Shown: positions 34,443 to 43,565, counted from the stretch's first letter. The stretch is DNA of 64,000 bases from Peribacillus kribbensis DSM 17871 (GCF_000430765.1 NZ_KE387240.1:96952-160951), one strand, 5' to 3'. The notes: generated by a model not told the origin, from the letters alone. Program-made: numbers and translations.

Positions 34443-35339
34443 ATGGGACATAATGAGTTTTTGTATCCAATCATTTTTGGTGTTGTAACGGGAACCATCA
34501 TCAGAATTCTGATGCTTAAAACGGATTACAGGCAGTATCCGCCCCATCTTCATGGAAGGATCATTCATCTGGCTCTAGGTTTCATTGCTGCCGGGCTTGG
34601 AACAATTATGGTTCCATCCATATTGAAGGAAGAATATACAGCCATTACATTTTTAACGCTTGCAGCCTCCCAGTTCAGGGATGTGAGAAACATGGAGCGC
34701 ACCACGCTTCAGCAGCTGGATACCTTTGAACTGGTAGGCAGGGGCAATACCTATATTGAAGGAATTGCTGTGGCGTTTGAAGGGAGAAATTATTTGGTTA
34801 TTCTCTCTTCTTTCTTTACTACGGGCTTTTACATTGTGTTTAATATCTGGGCTGGGCTGATTTGTGCCATTGTATGTTTCTTTATCTGCCGGAAGCTGAT
34901 GGCTGGAAACCGTTTAAAGGATCTTGTGGATATTGAATATTCCGCACCCCGGTTTGAAGGCCCCGGATTATATGTTGGGGATATTTATATCATGAATATT
35001 GGACTTCCGGATAGGCAGAAGGAGATCCTGGAGAATGGCATGGGGTTTATATTAAAGCCAAAGAACTTTAATGCCAGTATCACGATTGCGAATCTAGGGC
35101 AGAGGCAGGCCATCTTATATGATGTATCTGTGGCTCTGGGAGTGTACAGGGATTCTGGGACTCCTGCCCTGGTTCCGCTCGCAAAACGCAATCTCAAAAC
35201 TGGCACTTTAGGAGTCTTTATTCTGCCGCAGACGAAGGATATTGATAAGGCAATCCAAATCCTTGCCAATGTCCCAGCTTTGGAAAATGCGATTAGGATT
35301 CCATCTAAGACCCTATCCCAGGAAAGGCAGGAAAGCTAG
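34443..35339 (+). CDS. yphB: YIEGIA family protein (YphB)
   Basis: 298 residues with several transmembrane segments in the N-terminal half and a soluble C-terminal domain. The family signature YIEGIA is present (in GNTYIEGIAVAFEG, about residues 100-105). The family is restricted to spore formers and presumed to act in spore envelope or membrane processes; no biochemical role is established. It follows yphA immediately and precedes the capping subunit by 2 bases. Confidence 0.87.
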   Translation: MGHNEFLYPIIFGVVTGTIIRILMLKTDYRQYPPHLHGRIIHLALGFIAAGLGTIMVPSILKEEYTAITFLTLAASQFRDVRNMERTTLQQLDTFELVGRGNTYIEGIAVAFEGRNYLVILSSFFTTGFYIVFNIWAGLICAIVCFFICRKLMAGNRLKDLVDIEYSAPRFEGPGLYVGDIYIMNIGLPDRQKEILENGMGFILKPKNFNASITIANLGQRQAILYDVSVALGVYRDSGTPALVPLAKRNLKTGTLGVFILPQTKDIDKAIQILANVPALENAIRIPSKTLSQERQES

Positions 35340-35341
35340 CA

Positions 35342-35533
35342 ATGGATACCTATATTACAAATAAGATCATGGCAGTGATTACAACAGCCAGCAATGTTTC
35401 TCCCGGGGGAGCACCTGTGTTCAAATGCCAGTCAAAGGATGATTTGTATAGTATCACAGCGAACCTGGAGGCCATTCTGGACGGCATTGCCCACGCTTTA
35501 AATGATGAAATCTATATAATAGTGAAACATTAA
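35342..35533 (+). CDS. Capping complex subunit for YIEGIA
   Basis: A 63-residue protein (MDTYITNKIMAVITTASNVS at the start) of the small family always encoded next to YIEGIA proteins. It starts 2 bases after the yphB stop, so a complex is likely. No membrane segment; it contains one cysteine (FKCQS). Confidence 0.8.
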   Translation: MDTYITNKIMAVITTASNVSPGGAPVFKCQSKDDLYSITANLEAILDGIAHALNDEIYIIVKH

Positions 35534-35546
35534 AGGGAAGACATTG

Positions 35547-35575
35547 TTGATTTGATAAAAGTTTGTTACTATAAC
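35547..35575 (+). promoter_or_regulatory. Promoter of a short transcript upstream of der
   Basis: TTGATT (35547-35552), a 17-base spacer, TATAAC (35570-35575). Confidence 0.55.
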
Positions 35576-35581
35576 ATAGAT

Positions 35582-35661
35582 GAGGTGTTTCTCTAAATAA
35601 GAGAACAGTAAAGCACTGTTGGTAATCCCTGTCAATCAGCATTTGACAGGGTCTATTTTTT
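35582..35661 (+). ncRNA. Candidate small RNA of three hairpins
   Basis: A promoter at 35547-35575 and a terminator ending at 35661 delimit a transcript of about 80 bases. It contains three consecutive hairpins: TTCTCT/AGAGAA, ACAGT/ACTGT and the terminator stem CCCTGTCAA/TTGACAGGG. It encodes no evident peptide. It could be an independent small RNA or an attenuating leader of der, whose start is 233 bases downstream. It does not match a riboswitch class I know. The rest of the gap (35662-35894) shows nothing definite. Confidence 0.5.
35627..35661 (+). terminator. Rho-independent terminator upstream of der
   Basis: Perfect 9-bp stem CCCTGTCAA/TTGACAGGG with a 7-base loop, then TCTATTTTTT. Confidence 0.85.
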
Positions 35662-35894
35662 AGATTCAATGCCATGTGCTTAAAGTATAGATGAAAGTTA
35701 TTATGGTATTAAAGAAGGCTACATAAATTCCCAGTGGATTTCATGCTTCATAAACCATCTATCAGAGAAGCTATTTACATAAAGTTTTTATTGCAGCTAT
35801 TCACCTTTCTCCTGTGATAGAAGTAAATAGTTTTCTATACTGGATAAAGAATAGTAGAGAATGCCTTAAGCTGCATTTTGAAAGGATGAAGAAC

Positions 35895-37205
35895 ATGCCA
35901 AAACCTGTAGTGGCAATTGTAGGGCGCCCGAATGTAGGGAAGTCCACAATTTTTAACCGAATTGTCGGCGAGCGTGTATCGATTGTTGAAGATATCCCGG
36001 GGGTTACCAGGGATAGGATCTATAGCTCCGGCGAGTGGCTGACTTATGATTTTAATATTATTGATACGGGCGGAATAGATATCGGGGATGAACCTTTCCT
36101 AGAACAGATCCGCCAGCAGGCTGAGATTGCCATCGATGAAGCGGACGTCATTATTTTCATGACCAACGGCAGGGAAGGAGTCACGGCTTCGGATGAAGAA
36201 GTGGCAAAAATTTTATATAAAACCAATAAGCCTGTGGTTCTTGCTGTCAACAAAGTCGATAACCCTGAAATGAGAGATCAAATCTATGATTTCTATTCAC
36301 TTGGTTTTGGTGAGCCTTTCCCTATCTCTGGTTCTCATGGACTTGGATTGGGAGATCTGCTGGATGAGGTGGCCAAGAATTTCCCTAAATTTGAGGGAGA
36401 TGAGTATGGCGAGGATGTTATTAAATTTTCATTGATCGGAAGGCCGAACGTCGGGAAATCTTCATTGGTCAATGCCCTCCTCGGTGAAGAGAGGGTGATT
36501 GTCAGCGATATAGAGGGTACGACCCGTGATGCGATTGACTCTCCATATAAATATAATGGTCAGGAATATGTCATCATCGATACTGCTGGTATGAGGAAAA
36601 AAGGAAAAGTATACGAAACCACAGAGAAATATAGCGTTCTCCGTGCATTGAGGGCGATCGAGCGTTCTGATGTTGTCCTTGTCATATTGAACGGCGAAGA
36701 AGGCATAAGGGAGCAGGATAAAAAAATAGCTGGGTATGCGCATGAGTCCGGCCGCGGTGTCATTATCGTGGTCAACAAATGGGATGCCGTCGAGAAAGAC
36801 GAAAAGACCATGAAGGAATTTGAGGCAAATATCCGTGCTCACTTTTTATTCCTGGATTATGCCCCTATTGTTTTTCTATCAGCTAAAACGAAAAAAAGAA
36901 TCCATACCCTGATTCCTGTTATAAACAGTGTCAGTGAGAATCATTCAATGCGCGTTCAAACCAATGTACTGAACGATGTCATTACAGATGCTGTCGCCAT
37001 GAATCCGACTCCAACACATAACGGAAGCCGCCTGAAAATCTTCTATACTACACAGGTTGCCATTAAACCGCCGACATTTGTTGTATTTGTAAACGATCCG
37101 GAATTAATGCATTTTTCCTACGAGCGGTTCCTTGAGAATCGAATCCGGGATGCATTTGGCTTTGAAGGCACACCTATTAAAATCTATGGAAGACAGAGGA
37201 AATAG
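35895..37205 (+). CDS. der: Ribosome biogenesis GTPase Der (EngA)
   Basis: Essential double GTPase needed for 50S subunit assembly; 436 residues. The first G domain has GRPNVGKST (10-18), DTGG and NKVD; the second has GRPNVGKSS (182-190), DTAGM and NKWD; a C-terminal KH-like domain follows. ATG 35895 follows AAAGGATG; a longer in-frame start at 35814 is not supported. Eleven bases before gpsA. Confidence 0.97.
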   Translation: MPKPVVAIVGRPNVGKSTIFNRIVGERVSIVEDIPGVTRDRIYSSGEWLTYDFNIIDTGGIDIGDEPFLEQIRQQAEIAIDEADVIIFMTNGREGVTASDEEVAKILYKTNKPVVLAVNKVDNPEMRDQIYDFYSLGFGEPFPISGSHGLGLGDLLDEVAKNFPKFEGDEYGEDVIKFSLIGRPNVGKSSLVNALLGEERVIVSDIEGTTRDAIDSPYKYNGQEYVIIDTAGMRKKGKVYETTEKYSVLRALRAIERSDVVLVILNGEEGIREQDKKIAGYAHESGRGVIIVVNKWDAVEKDEKTMKEFEANIRAHFLFLDYAPIVFLSAKTKKRIHTLIPVINSVSENHSMRVQTNVLNDVITDAVAMNPTPTHNGSRLKIFYTTQVAIKPPTFVVFVNDPELMHFSYERFLENRIRDAFGFEGTPIKIYGRQRK

Positions 37206-37216
37206 GAGGGAGTATC

Positions 37217-38266
37217 TTGGAGAAACAAAAGGTGGCCGTCATCGGAGCAGGAAGCTGGGGGACTGCCCTTGCTATGGTATTGGCTGATAATGGCCATGAA
37301 GTGAGGCTGTGGAGCCATAAAGAGGAACAAGCGGAAGAAATCAATGAGAGGCATACCAACGCAAAGTACCTGCCTGGCATTGATCTCCCTCTGAATATCA
37401 AGGGCTATAGTTCTCTTGAAGAAGCACTGAATTCAAGCAGCAATATTATTATCCTTGCCGTCCCTACCAAGGCAATCCGGGAAGTCACGGGGAAGATTGA
37501 TAAAGCTGCACAGGCGCCTCTTACCATCGTTCACGTAAGTAAAGGGATTGAGCCTAATTCCCTGCTGCGCATTTCAGAAATGATTGAGGAAGAAATGTCT
37601 GCAGAGCTATTAAAGGATGTGGTGGTTTTATCCGGCCCCAGCCATGCCGAGGAAGTGAGTCTGCGCCATCCCACAACCGTGACTGTTTCATCTGAAAACT
37701 CTGAGTCTGCAGAGCTGATTCAGGATTTATTTATCAATCAGAATTTCCGGGTTTATACAAATCCAGACATCATTGGTGTGGAAATCGGGGGAGCCCTGAA
37801 GAATATCATCGCCCTGGCTGCCGGGATGACGGACGGACTGGGATATGGAGATAACGCCAAGGCTGCGCTGATTACAAGAGGCCTGGCAGAAATTGCAAGG
37901 CTTGGTACGAAGATGGGAGCTAATCCCCTTACCTTTTCAGGACTTGCAGGGATAGGAGATTTAATTGTTACCTGCACCAGTGTCCATTCAAGGAACTGGA
38001 GGGCAGGAAACCTGCTTGGAAAGGGCCATAACCTTGAAGAGGTCCTTGAAACCATGGGAATGGTGGTCGAAGGGGTGCGGACGACCAAAGCAGCCTACCA
38101 GCTGGCTGAAAAGTACGAAGTCTCTATGCCAATCGCACACGCGCTGTATAATGTTTTATTCAATAATGTGGAAGTCCATGACGCTGTTGACGGTCTAATG
38201 AACAGAATGAAAAAACACGAAATGGAAGATCTGGTTAACATTATGGAGGCAAGAATCCAGGAATAA
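37217..38266 (+). CDS. gpsA: Glycerol-3-phosphate dehydrogenase [NAD(P)+]
   Basis: Reduces dihydroxyacetone phosphate to sn-glycerol-3-phosphate for phospholipid synthesis; 349 residues. The nucleotide-binding motif is [12 protein letters not shown] (8-19), with the substrate motif SGPSHAEEV and catalytic lysine in [13 protein letters not shown]. The start is TTG 37217, following GGAGGGAG. Probably co-transcribed with der. Confidence 0.96.
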   Translation: MEKQKVAVIGAGSWGTALAMVLADNGHEVRLWSHKEEQAEEINERHTNAKYLPGIDLPLNIKGYSSLEEALNSSSNIIILAVPTKAIREVTGKIDKAAQAPLTIVHVSKGIEPNSLLRISEMIEEEMSAELLKDVVVLSGPSHAEEVSLRHPTTVTVSSENSESAELIQDLFINQNFRVYTNPDIIGVEIGGALKNIIALAAGMTDGLGYGDNAKAALITRGLAEIARLGTKMGANPLTFSGLAGIGDLIVTCTSVHSRNWRAGNLLGKGHNLEEVLETMGMVVEGVRTTKAAYQLAEKYEVSMPIAHALYNVLFNNVEVHDAVDGLMNRMKKHEMEDLVNIMEARIQE

Positions 38267-38385
38267 AGCTTACATTTATTTTATAAAAAGGGGCTTTTGA
38301 TGGTTCGTAAATGCCTTCCTCAGCATAAAATGCAACGAAACTAACTGGTATAAATACCTGGTGAATGAGTATTTAGTCAAAAATG

Positions 38386-38416
38386 CAGAAGATTGATTTC
38401 AATCTTCTGTTTTTTT
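38386..38416 (+). terminator. Rho-independent terminator after gpsA
   Basis: Stem CAGAAGATTG/CAATCTTCTG with a 4-base loop and a run of seven or more T. Confidence 0.9.
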
Positions 38417-38535
38417 ATTTGTTTTTGTGTACTGAGTGGAGAAAAAGAAATCTAACTTTTTTGTGAATATTGGCAAACTATCTTTTGCATTTTACAGAAA
38501 GCTTTGAAAATAGTAATGTTTTTCCTATTACCCTA

Positions 38536-38544
38536 TGATATAAT
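38536..38544 (+). promoter_or_regulatory. Extended -10 promoter of yphE-yphF
   Basis: TGATATAAT, 112 bases before yphE, without a good -35. The 389-base gap between gpsA and yphE otherwise holds only a terminator and AT-rich sequence. Confidence 0.5.
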
Positions 38545-38655
38545 ACAGCGGGATATTTATAGACTTAGCGGATTTTATGCCCGAAGCCGGAGAGAGTTCA
38601 GCCATGAATCCGTCAGATGCTTATATGCAGAGCCTGCAAAAAAGGAGAGGGGAAC

Positions 38656-38856
38656 ATGACACCAGCACTGCAGAAAATGTGGATTTCTATTGCCGCCATG
38701 TTTTTTATGGCCATTTCCATCTTACTGATCTATTCGAGCCGTTATAAATTTAAGGGATTTATGAAAGGGATTACAGCTTTTTTTGCCTATCTATTGATGA
38801 TTGTTTCAGGAATTATCATTATTTTTGTTGTATTAAGCGGTCCGACAAATGGTTAA
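38656..38856 (+). CDS. yphE: YphE, DUF2768 small membrane protein
   Basis: 66 residues with two transmembrane helices (about 8-27 and 40-62). ATG 38656 follows AAAGGAGAGGGG; a longer in-frame start at 38617 is unsupported. The stop overlaps the yphF start by 8 bases. Function unknown; a forespore role is suspected for the family. Confidence 0.83.
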   Translation: MTPALQKMWISIAAMFFMAISILLIYSSRYKFKGFMKGITAFFAYLLMIVSGIIIIFVVLSGPTNG

Positions 38857-39607
38857 ATATAGGACGGGCAGAAAAATAGCAGGCAGACTCCTGCTTTTCC
38901 TAAAGGCTGCGGCGGCCTCATTTTTTATTCTAAGCCTCTTAACGGGCTGCATGTATCCAGAAAAAGAGATGGCAAAAAACCAAGTTCCTTATAAAGACCA
39001 GATTCAATCCGTGCAGAGCGCGGTAAATCAGTTTAAACAAGATAACGGCGGTATCCTTCCCATTAAGACAAGGGATGCTTCTACACCTTATTATCAAAGG
39101 TATCCTGTGGATTTCGGGAGGCTTAAGCCATATATAGCAGAGCCTCCGGGCAACTCCTTTGACAATGGAGGAGTTTTTCAATACGTCATTATCAATGAAG
39201 AGAAAGATCCTACAGTTAAACTGTTCGATGTAAGGATGGCAGACAAGGTGCAGGACATTTCGATCCGTCTGGATATGTACCTTCAGTCCCATAAGTATCC
39301 CCCTGTAAAAGAGGTTCTTAATTATAATGCGTATATACTGGATTACAAAAAACTGGGCTACAAAAAGGCACCGACCGTATTGAGCCCATACACCCAAAAG
39401 GAACTCCAGGTAGTTATGGGAAATGACGGGAAATTATATGTGGATTATACACCTGATCTTCAGGAGGCCTTGAATAAAAGGAAGGAATCTTTTAAACCGG
39501 GAGAGGATATAAGGGGCATTCTTGCCAAGGAATCTATGTTTGTTCCCGCTTTTTCACTTCCTTATACGATAGAGAAAGGAACACGAAAAATTATATTTAT
39601 GAAGTGA
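38849..39607 (+). CDS. yphF: YphF family lipoprotein
   Basis: 252 residues with a basic N-terminus, a hydrophobic signal segment and the lipobox LLTGC (Cys 34), so it should be lipid-anchored outside the membrane. The rest is soluble and mostly charged. It overlaps yphE by 8 bases, as in B. subtilis. Function unknown. Confidence 0.85.
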   Translation: MVKYRTGRKIAGRLLLFLKAAAASFFILSLLTGCMYPEKEMAKNQVPYKDQIQSVQSAVNQFKQDNGGILPIKTRDASTPYYQRYPVDFGRLKPYIAEPPGNSFDNGGVFQYVIINEEKDPTVKLFDVRMADKVQDISIRLDMYLQSHKYPPVKEVLNYNAYILDYKKLGYKKAPTVLSPYTQKELQVVMGNDGKLYVDYTPDLQEALNKRKESFKPGEDIRGILAKESMFVPAFSLPYTIEKGTRKIIFMK

Positions 39608-39635
39608 AAATGAGCCTGCCGGGCTCATTTTTTTT
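39608..39635 (+). terminator. Rho-independent terminator after yphF
   Basis: Stem AAATGAGCC/GGCTCATTT with a short loop and a T-run, starting right after the stop codon. Confidence 0.9.
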
Positions 39636-39663
39636 CGTTTTTGCAGACTTTTTCAACGCGGCA

Positions 39664-39718
39664 GGGAGGTATATAGGAAAAAAGTGTAAAAAAAGTTGTG
39701 CAGGTAAGAATACCTCCC
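39664..39718 (+). repeat. Long-loop inverted repeat upstream of spoIVA
   Basis: Perfect 9-bp arms GGGAGGTAT (39664-39672) and ATACCTCCC (39710-39718) with a 37-base A-rich loop. I could not recognise a SigE promoter with confidence in this gap. Confidence 0.45.
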
Positions 39719-39883
39719 CTTTTGCAAAATATAATAAAGGAGAGGTTTTTTGCTGAGCCCGAGCAGGATAAATCATAAAAAACTTGGAATATACCAGTTG
39801 GACAACATCATAGATATATAATGTCCAGGTTTTAAAAATTGATTTGAAGGTTTTATATAGGGAAAAGATCGGGAGGGGATCTC

Positions 39884-41362
39884 TTGGAAAAGGTTGATGT
39901 GTTCAAGGATATAGCCGAGCGTACAGGCGGAGATATATATCTGGGAGTGGTAGGGGCTGTCCGTACGGGTAAATCTACTTTTATTAAAAAGTTTATGGAA
40001 CTGGTGGTGCTTCCAAACATCAATAGTGAATCAGACAGGGCGCGTGCCCTTGATGAACTTCCGCAAAGTGCAGCAGGAAAAACCATCATGACGACAGAGC
40101 CGAAGTTTGTTCCGAATCAAGCCGCTTCCATTCAAGTGGATGAAGGGCTTGAAGTGAATATTCGTCTGGTCGATTGTGTAGGCTACACGGTTCCGGGAGC
40201 AAAGGGCTATGAGGACGAAAACGGTCCCCGCATGATTCATACGCCATGGTATGAGGAGCCGATTCCCTTTCATGAGGCAGCAGAGATAGGGACAAGGAAA
40301 GTGATTCAGGATCATTCCACACTGGGTGTTGTGATCACAACAGACGGAACAATCGGTGAGATTCCGCGTGCGGATTATATTGAAGCGGAAGAACGTGTTG
40401 TAAATGAACTGAAAGAAGTGGGAAAACCATTCATCATGATTGTTAATTCGGTTCAGCCCCACCATCCTGAAACAGACCGGCTGCGTGTGAAGCTGCAAGA
40501 GAAATATGATATCCCTGTTTTAACGATGAGTGTTGAAAGTATGCGTGACACAGATGTCATGAATGTGCTTCGAGAAGCCCTTTATGAATTCCCGGTGCTA
40601 GAGGTGAATGTCAACCTTCCAAGCTGGGTCATGGTGCTAAGGGAAAATCACTGGCTGCGTGAAAGCTATCAGGATGCGGTCAAAGAAACAGTAAAGGATA
40701 TCAAACGGCTTAGGGATGTAGACAGAGTCGTCCATCAATTTAATGATTTTGAATTTATAGACCACGCAAGCCTTGCAGGTATGGAAATGGGCCAGGGAGT
40801 AGCGGAAATTGACTTATACGCACCAGATGAGCTTTATGATGAAATTTTAAAGGAAATTGTAGGAGTCGAGATTCGGGGCAAGGACCATCTTCTGGAATTG
40901 ATGCAGGATTTCGCCCATGCAAAATCGGAATATGATCAGATATCGGATGCCCTTAAAATGGTGAAGCAAACAGGCTATGGAATCGCAGCTCCATCTCTTG
41001 CGGATATGAGCCTGGATGAGCCGGAAATCATCCGTCAGGGCTCCAGATTTGGTGTAAGATTAAAAGCAGTCGCTCCTTCCATTCATATGATTAAGGTGGA
41101 TGTCGAATCAGAATTCGCTCCTATCATTGGAACCGAGAAACAAAGTGAAGAACTGGTTAGATATCTCATGCAGGATTTTGAGGATAATCCGCTCTCTATC
41201 TGGAATTCGGATATTTTTGGAAGGAGCCTGAGCTCGATTGTCCGGGAAGGAATCCAGGCTAAACTTTCGCTCATGCCGGAGAACGCGAGATATAAACTGA
41301 AAGAAACACTAGAGAGAATTATCAATGAAGGATCTGGCGGTTTAATTGCCATCATTCTATAG
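39884..41362 (+). CDS. spoIVA: Spore coat morphogenetic ATPase SpoIVA
   Basis: Cytoskeletal-like ATPase that polymerises around the forespore and forms the base layer of the coat; 492 residues. Walker A is GAVRTGKST (24-32), followed by VDCVGYTVPGAKG, in an N-terminal GTPase-like domain. The C-terminal region ends GSGGLIAIIL, the conserved anchor that meets SpoVM and SipL. The start is TTG 39884 after GGGAGGGG; the resulting N-terminus MEKVDVFKDIAERTGG is that of the family. Confidence 0.97.
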   Translation: MEKVDVFKDIAERTGGDIYLGVVGAVRTGKSTFIKKFMELVVLPNINSESDRARALDELPQSAAGKTIMTTEPKFVPNQAASIQVDEGLEVNIRLVDCVGYTVPGAKGYEDENGPRMIHTPWYEEPIPFHEAAEIGTRKVIQDHSTLGVVITTDGTIGEIPRADYIEAEERVVNELKEVGKPFIMIVNSVQPHHPETDRLRVKLQEKYDIPVLTMSVESMRDTDVMNVLREALYEFPVLEVNVNLPSWVMVLRENHWLRESYQDAVKETVKDIKRLRDVDRVVHQFNDFEFIDHASLAGMEMGQGVAEIDLYAPDELYDEILKEIVGVEIRGKDHLLELMQDFAHAKSEYDQISDALKMVKQTGYGIAAPSLADMSLDEPEIIRQGSRFGVRLKAVAPSIHMIKVDVESEFAPIIGTEKQSEELVRYLMQDFEDNPLSIWNSDIFGRSLSSIVREGIQAKLSLMPENARYKLKETLERIINEGSGGLIAIIL

Positions 41363-41387
41363 CCGGATCATCCATACATTCATAATG

Positions 41388-41466
41388 GGCTTCTGCCTGT
41401 ACAGCCAAAAGGAAAGCGGTAAGACGCTTTTCTATAGAGGCTGCAGGGCAGGAACCTTTTTTTTTT
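41388..41466 (+). terminator. Terminator after spoIVA with an internal hairpin
   Basis: GGCTTCTGCCTGTACAGCC pairs with GGCTGCAGGGCAGGAACC with minor mismatches, enclosing a second hairpin (GGAAAGCG/CGCTTTTC), then ten or more T. The rest of the gap to hbs (41467-41742) is AT-rich. Confidence 0.75.
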
Positions 41467-41681
41467 CGAAAGTTATTAATGTATGCATGGAAACAAGAAA
41501 ACATTCCCATTAAATGAGGAATTCACTTGCTAAGGGTTAGTGATTGTGATAATCTACATACAGAAAATGTTCTAAACGTTGCTATTTCAATGATTCTGGC
41601 CCCTTTTTCAGGCAATCGCCTCCAAAATTGGCATAGAATTTCAAGTTATAGGTTTAGAATTTTTATAATTTGCTTAGACAG

Positions 41682-41701
41682 GTAATAAGCCTTTTTATTA
41701 C
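41682..41701 (+). promoter_or_regulatory. 5'-leader hairpin of hbs
   Basis: GTAATAA/TTATTAC with a 6-base loop, 25 bases before the ribosome site. A TATAAT at 41664-41669 lies just upstream and may be the -10, though without a good -35. A stabilising leader stem is one possibility. Confidence 0.4.
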
Positions 41702-41742
41702 TGGCAGGAAAAGCGAATGCCCTTTGGGAGGAGGTGAATGGC

Positions 41743-42015
41743 ATGAACAAGACAGATCTAATTAACGCAGTTGCTGAAGCTAGCGAACTTTCTAAGAAAG
41801 ATGCTACAAAAGCAGTTGATGCTGTTTTTGATTCAATACTAGATGCATTAAAAAATGGCGATAAGGTACAATTAATCGGTTTTGGTAACTTCGAAGTACG
41901 TGAGCGTGCTGCCCGTAAAGGACGCAACCCTCAAACTGGCGAAGAAATCGAAATCGCTGAAAGCAAGGTTCCTGCATTCAAACCAGGAAAAGCGCTTAAA
42001 GATGCAGTAAAGTAA
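41743..42015 (+). CDS. hbs: DNA-binding protein HU (HBsu)
   Basis: Nucleoid-associated protein of 90 residues that bends DNA as a homodimer. The HU signature [21 protein letters not shown] is split by the beta arm carrying the intercalating proline (RNPQTG). ATG 41743 lies seven bases after GGGAGGAGGTG; GTG 41734 is inside that site. It has a strong T-ending codon preference typical of highly expressed genes here, in contrast to mtrB nearby. Confidence 0.97.
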   Translation: MNKTDLINAVAEASELSKKDATKAVDAVFDSILDALKNGDKVQLIGFGNFEVRERAARKGRNPQTGEEIEIAESKVPAFKPGKALKDAVK

Positions 42016-42048
42016 TACATATGAACATTATGTACTTTGCGCTAAGGA

Positions 42049-42077
42049 AGGATCACGGTTTTCCGTGGTCCTTTTTT
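42049..42077 (+). terminator. Rho-independent terminator after hbs
   Basis: AGGATCACGG/CCGTGGTCCT (one G-T pair) with a 4-base loop and six T. Confidence 0.9.
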
Positions 42078-42174
42078 GCTATTAAAAATGCAAATGTGTT
42101 AAGATGGGGATATCTTTAGCGATATACAGCACATGCCGTATATTCGTGTTTTAGGGTTTACAGGAGGAAATGAA

Positions 42175-42741
42175 ATGACAGAAGTTAACCATGCGCAAAT
42201 CGAAGAAGCTGTACGAATGATACTGGAAGCGGTTGGAGAAGATCCGGACAGGGAAGGCCTTCTGGAAACGCCGAAAAGAGTAGCAAGAATGTATGAAGAA
42301 ATCTTTACAGGAATTAACCAGGACCCTGGCCATTATTTTGATACGGTTTTTGGGGAGGAACATGAAGAGCTTGTCCTGGTCAAAGATATTCCTTTCTATT
42401 CTGTATGTGAGCACCATCTGGTTCCCTTCTTTGGGCACGCACACGTTGCCTATATACCGAGGAACGGAAGAGTTACCGGTTTAAGTAAACTTGCCCGTGC
42501 AGTGGAGGCGGTAGCAAAAAGGCCGCAGCTCCAGGAAAGAATTACCTCCACAGTGGCAAATACGATCATGGAAAAATTAAAGCCATATGGTGTGATGGTG
42601 GTCGTTGAAGCGGAGCATATGTGCATGACCATGAGGGGCGTCAAAAAACCAGGCTCCAAGACCATTACCTCTGCAGTACGTGGCGTTTTTAGAGAAGATG
42701 ACCGTTCCAGAGCTGAAGTACTTTCTTTAATAACCAAGTAA
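42175..42741 (+). CDS. folE: GTP cyclohydrolase I
   Basis: Converts GTP to 7,8-dihydroneopterin triphosphate, the first step of folate synthesis (mtrA in B. subtilis); 188 residues. Zinc ligands lie in [10 protein letters not shown] (C78, H81) and in [16 protein letters not shown] 42175 follows AGGAGGAAATGAA; a longer frame from 42133 is unsupported. It forms the mtrAB operon with mtrB, 31 bases downstream. Confidence 0.96.
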   Translation: MTEVNHAQIEEAVRMILEAVGEDPDREGLLETPKRVARMYEEIFTGINQDPGHYFDTVFGEEHEELVLVKDIPFYSVCEHHLVPFFGHAHVAYIPRNGRVTGLSKLARAVEAVAKRPQLQERITSTVANTIMEKLKPYGVMVVVEAEHMCMTMRGVKKPGSKTITSAVRGVFREDDRSRAEVLSLITK

Positions 42742-42772
42742 CGCTTTTAATATAAAGGTAAGGTGAATCATA

Positions 42773-42997
42773 GTGAAAGAAACCATTAATCCCGACTTTG
42801 TAGTCATCAAAGCAAAAGAAGACGGCGTAAACGTAATAGGCTTAACAAGAGGAACAGACACCCGCTTCCACCACTCAGAAAAACTGGATGCCGGAGAAGT
42901 CCTCCTAGCCCAATTTACCGAACACACCTCAGCCATAAAAATCCGCGGAAACGCACAAATATACACACCATATGGAGAAATCCATAGTGAAAAATAA
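42773..42997 (+). CDS. mtrB: trp RNA-binding attenuation protein TRAP
   Basis: Forms an 11-subunit ring that, with bound tryptophan, wraps GAG/UAG repeats in trp leader RNAs and causes termination. 74 residues; the family blocks [14 protein letters not shown] and [18 protein letters not shown] are intact. The start is GTG 42773. Codon use is extraordinary: by hand count 64 of 74 third positions are A or C, with only two G and eight T. A repeat array begins at the base after the stop. The trp operon itself is not in its B. subtilis position (see 51973-52035). Confidence 0.95.
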   Translation: MKETINPDFVVIKAKEDGVNVIGLTRGTDTRFHHSEKLDAGEVLLAQFTEHTSAIKIRGNAQIYTPYGEIHSEK

Positions 42998-43185
42998 AAA
43001 GCGGAAAGCGGTGCCTGCTAAACAAGCCTTTTTGAAAACACATTGATACACAATATAATTTATACATCAAACAAAATTAGCAGGCAGAGACCCGACAAGC
43101 ATAAGACGAGCCGGCTGTGAGGAGCGGTTTTGTCCTCATAGACGGATTGGCTTATGACTCGAGGGTCTCAGCTTGGAGCTGGATT
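42998..43185 (+). repeat. Structured repeat family B, unit 5
   Basis: Starts at the base after the mtrB stop (AAAGCGGAAAGCGGTGCC). P1 is GCCTGCTAA (43013-43021)/TTAGCAGGC (43077-43085); P2 is GAGACCC (43087-43093)/GGGTCTC (43163-43169). It has the inner CATAAG to CTTATG hairpin and the tail GCTTGGAGCTGGA. Its P1 and P2 sequences differ from those of units 1-4 yet still pair. Confidence 0.92.
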
Positions 43186-43186
43186 A

Positions 43187-43378
43187 ATAAAAAGCGTAGA
43201 ACGGTGCTTTTCAAACAATAATATTTTTTGGCAGAATGACGCTCACACAAGGTTAGAAATTAGAATTATTGAAAAGCAGCCATCCGACAAGCATAAGACG
43301 GGGTGGCTGTGGGAAGTGGTTTTCTTCCCATAGACAGCCTGGCTTATGACTCGAGGATGGCAGTTCGGAGCTGGATTA
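43187..43378 (+). repeat. Structured repeat family B, unit 6
   Basis: P1 is GCTTTTCAA (43206-43214)/TTGAAAAGC (43269-43277); P2 is GCCATCC (43279-43285)/GGATGGC (43355-43361), a fourth distinct P2 pair. The inner hairpin has GGGAAG/CTTCCC near the loop. Confidence 0.92.
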
Positions 43379-43565
43379 ATAAAAAGCGGAGAACGGTGCT
43401 TTTCAAAATAGAACTAAATTAAAGCAGAGTGACTATCATATAAGATATAACACCAAGCACCCATTGAAAAGCAGACACCTGAAAGGCATAAGACAGAAGG
43501 CATCAAAAGGCCCGCTTTTGGCCTTTTGATGGCGGCTGGCTTATGACCGAAGGCGGCAGTTCGGA
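43379..43565 (+). repeat. Structured repeat family B, unit 7 (3' truncated)
   Basis: P1 is GCTTTTCAA/TTGAAAAGC. The P2 left arm GACACC faces GGCGGC and no longer pairs fully. The inner hairpin keeps an 11-bp perfect stem (CATCAAAAGGC and its complement). The tail stops at GGCAGTTCGG, like a decayed end unit. Confidence 0.85.
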
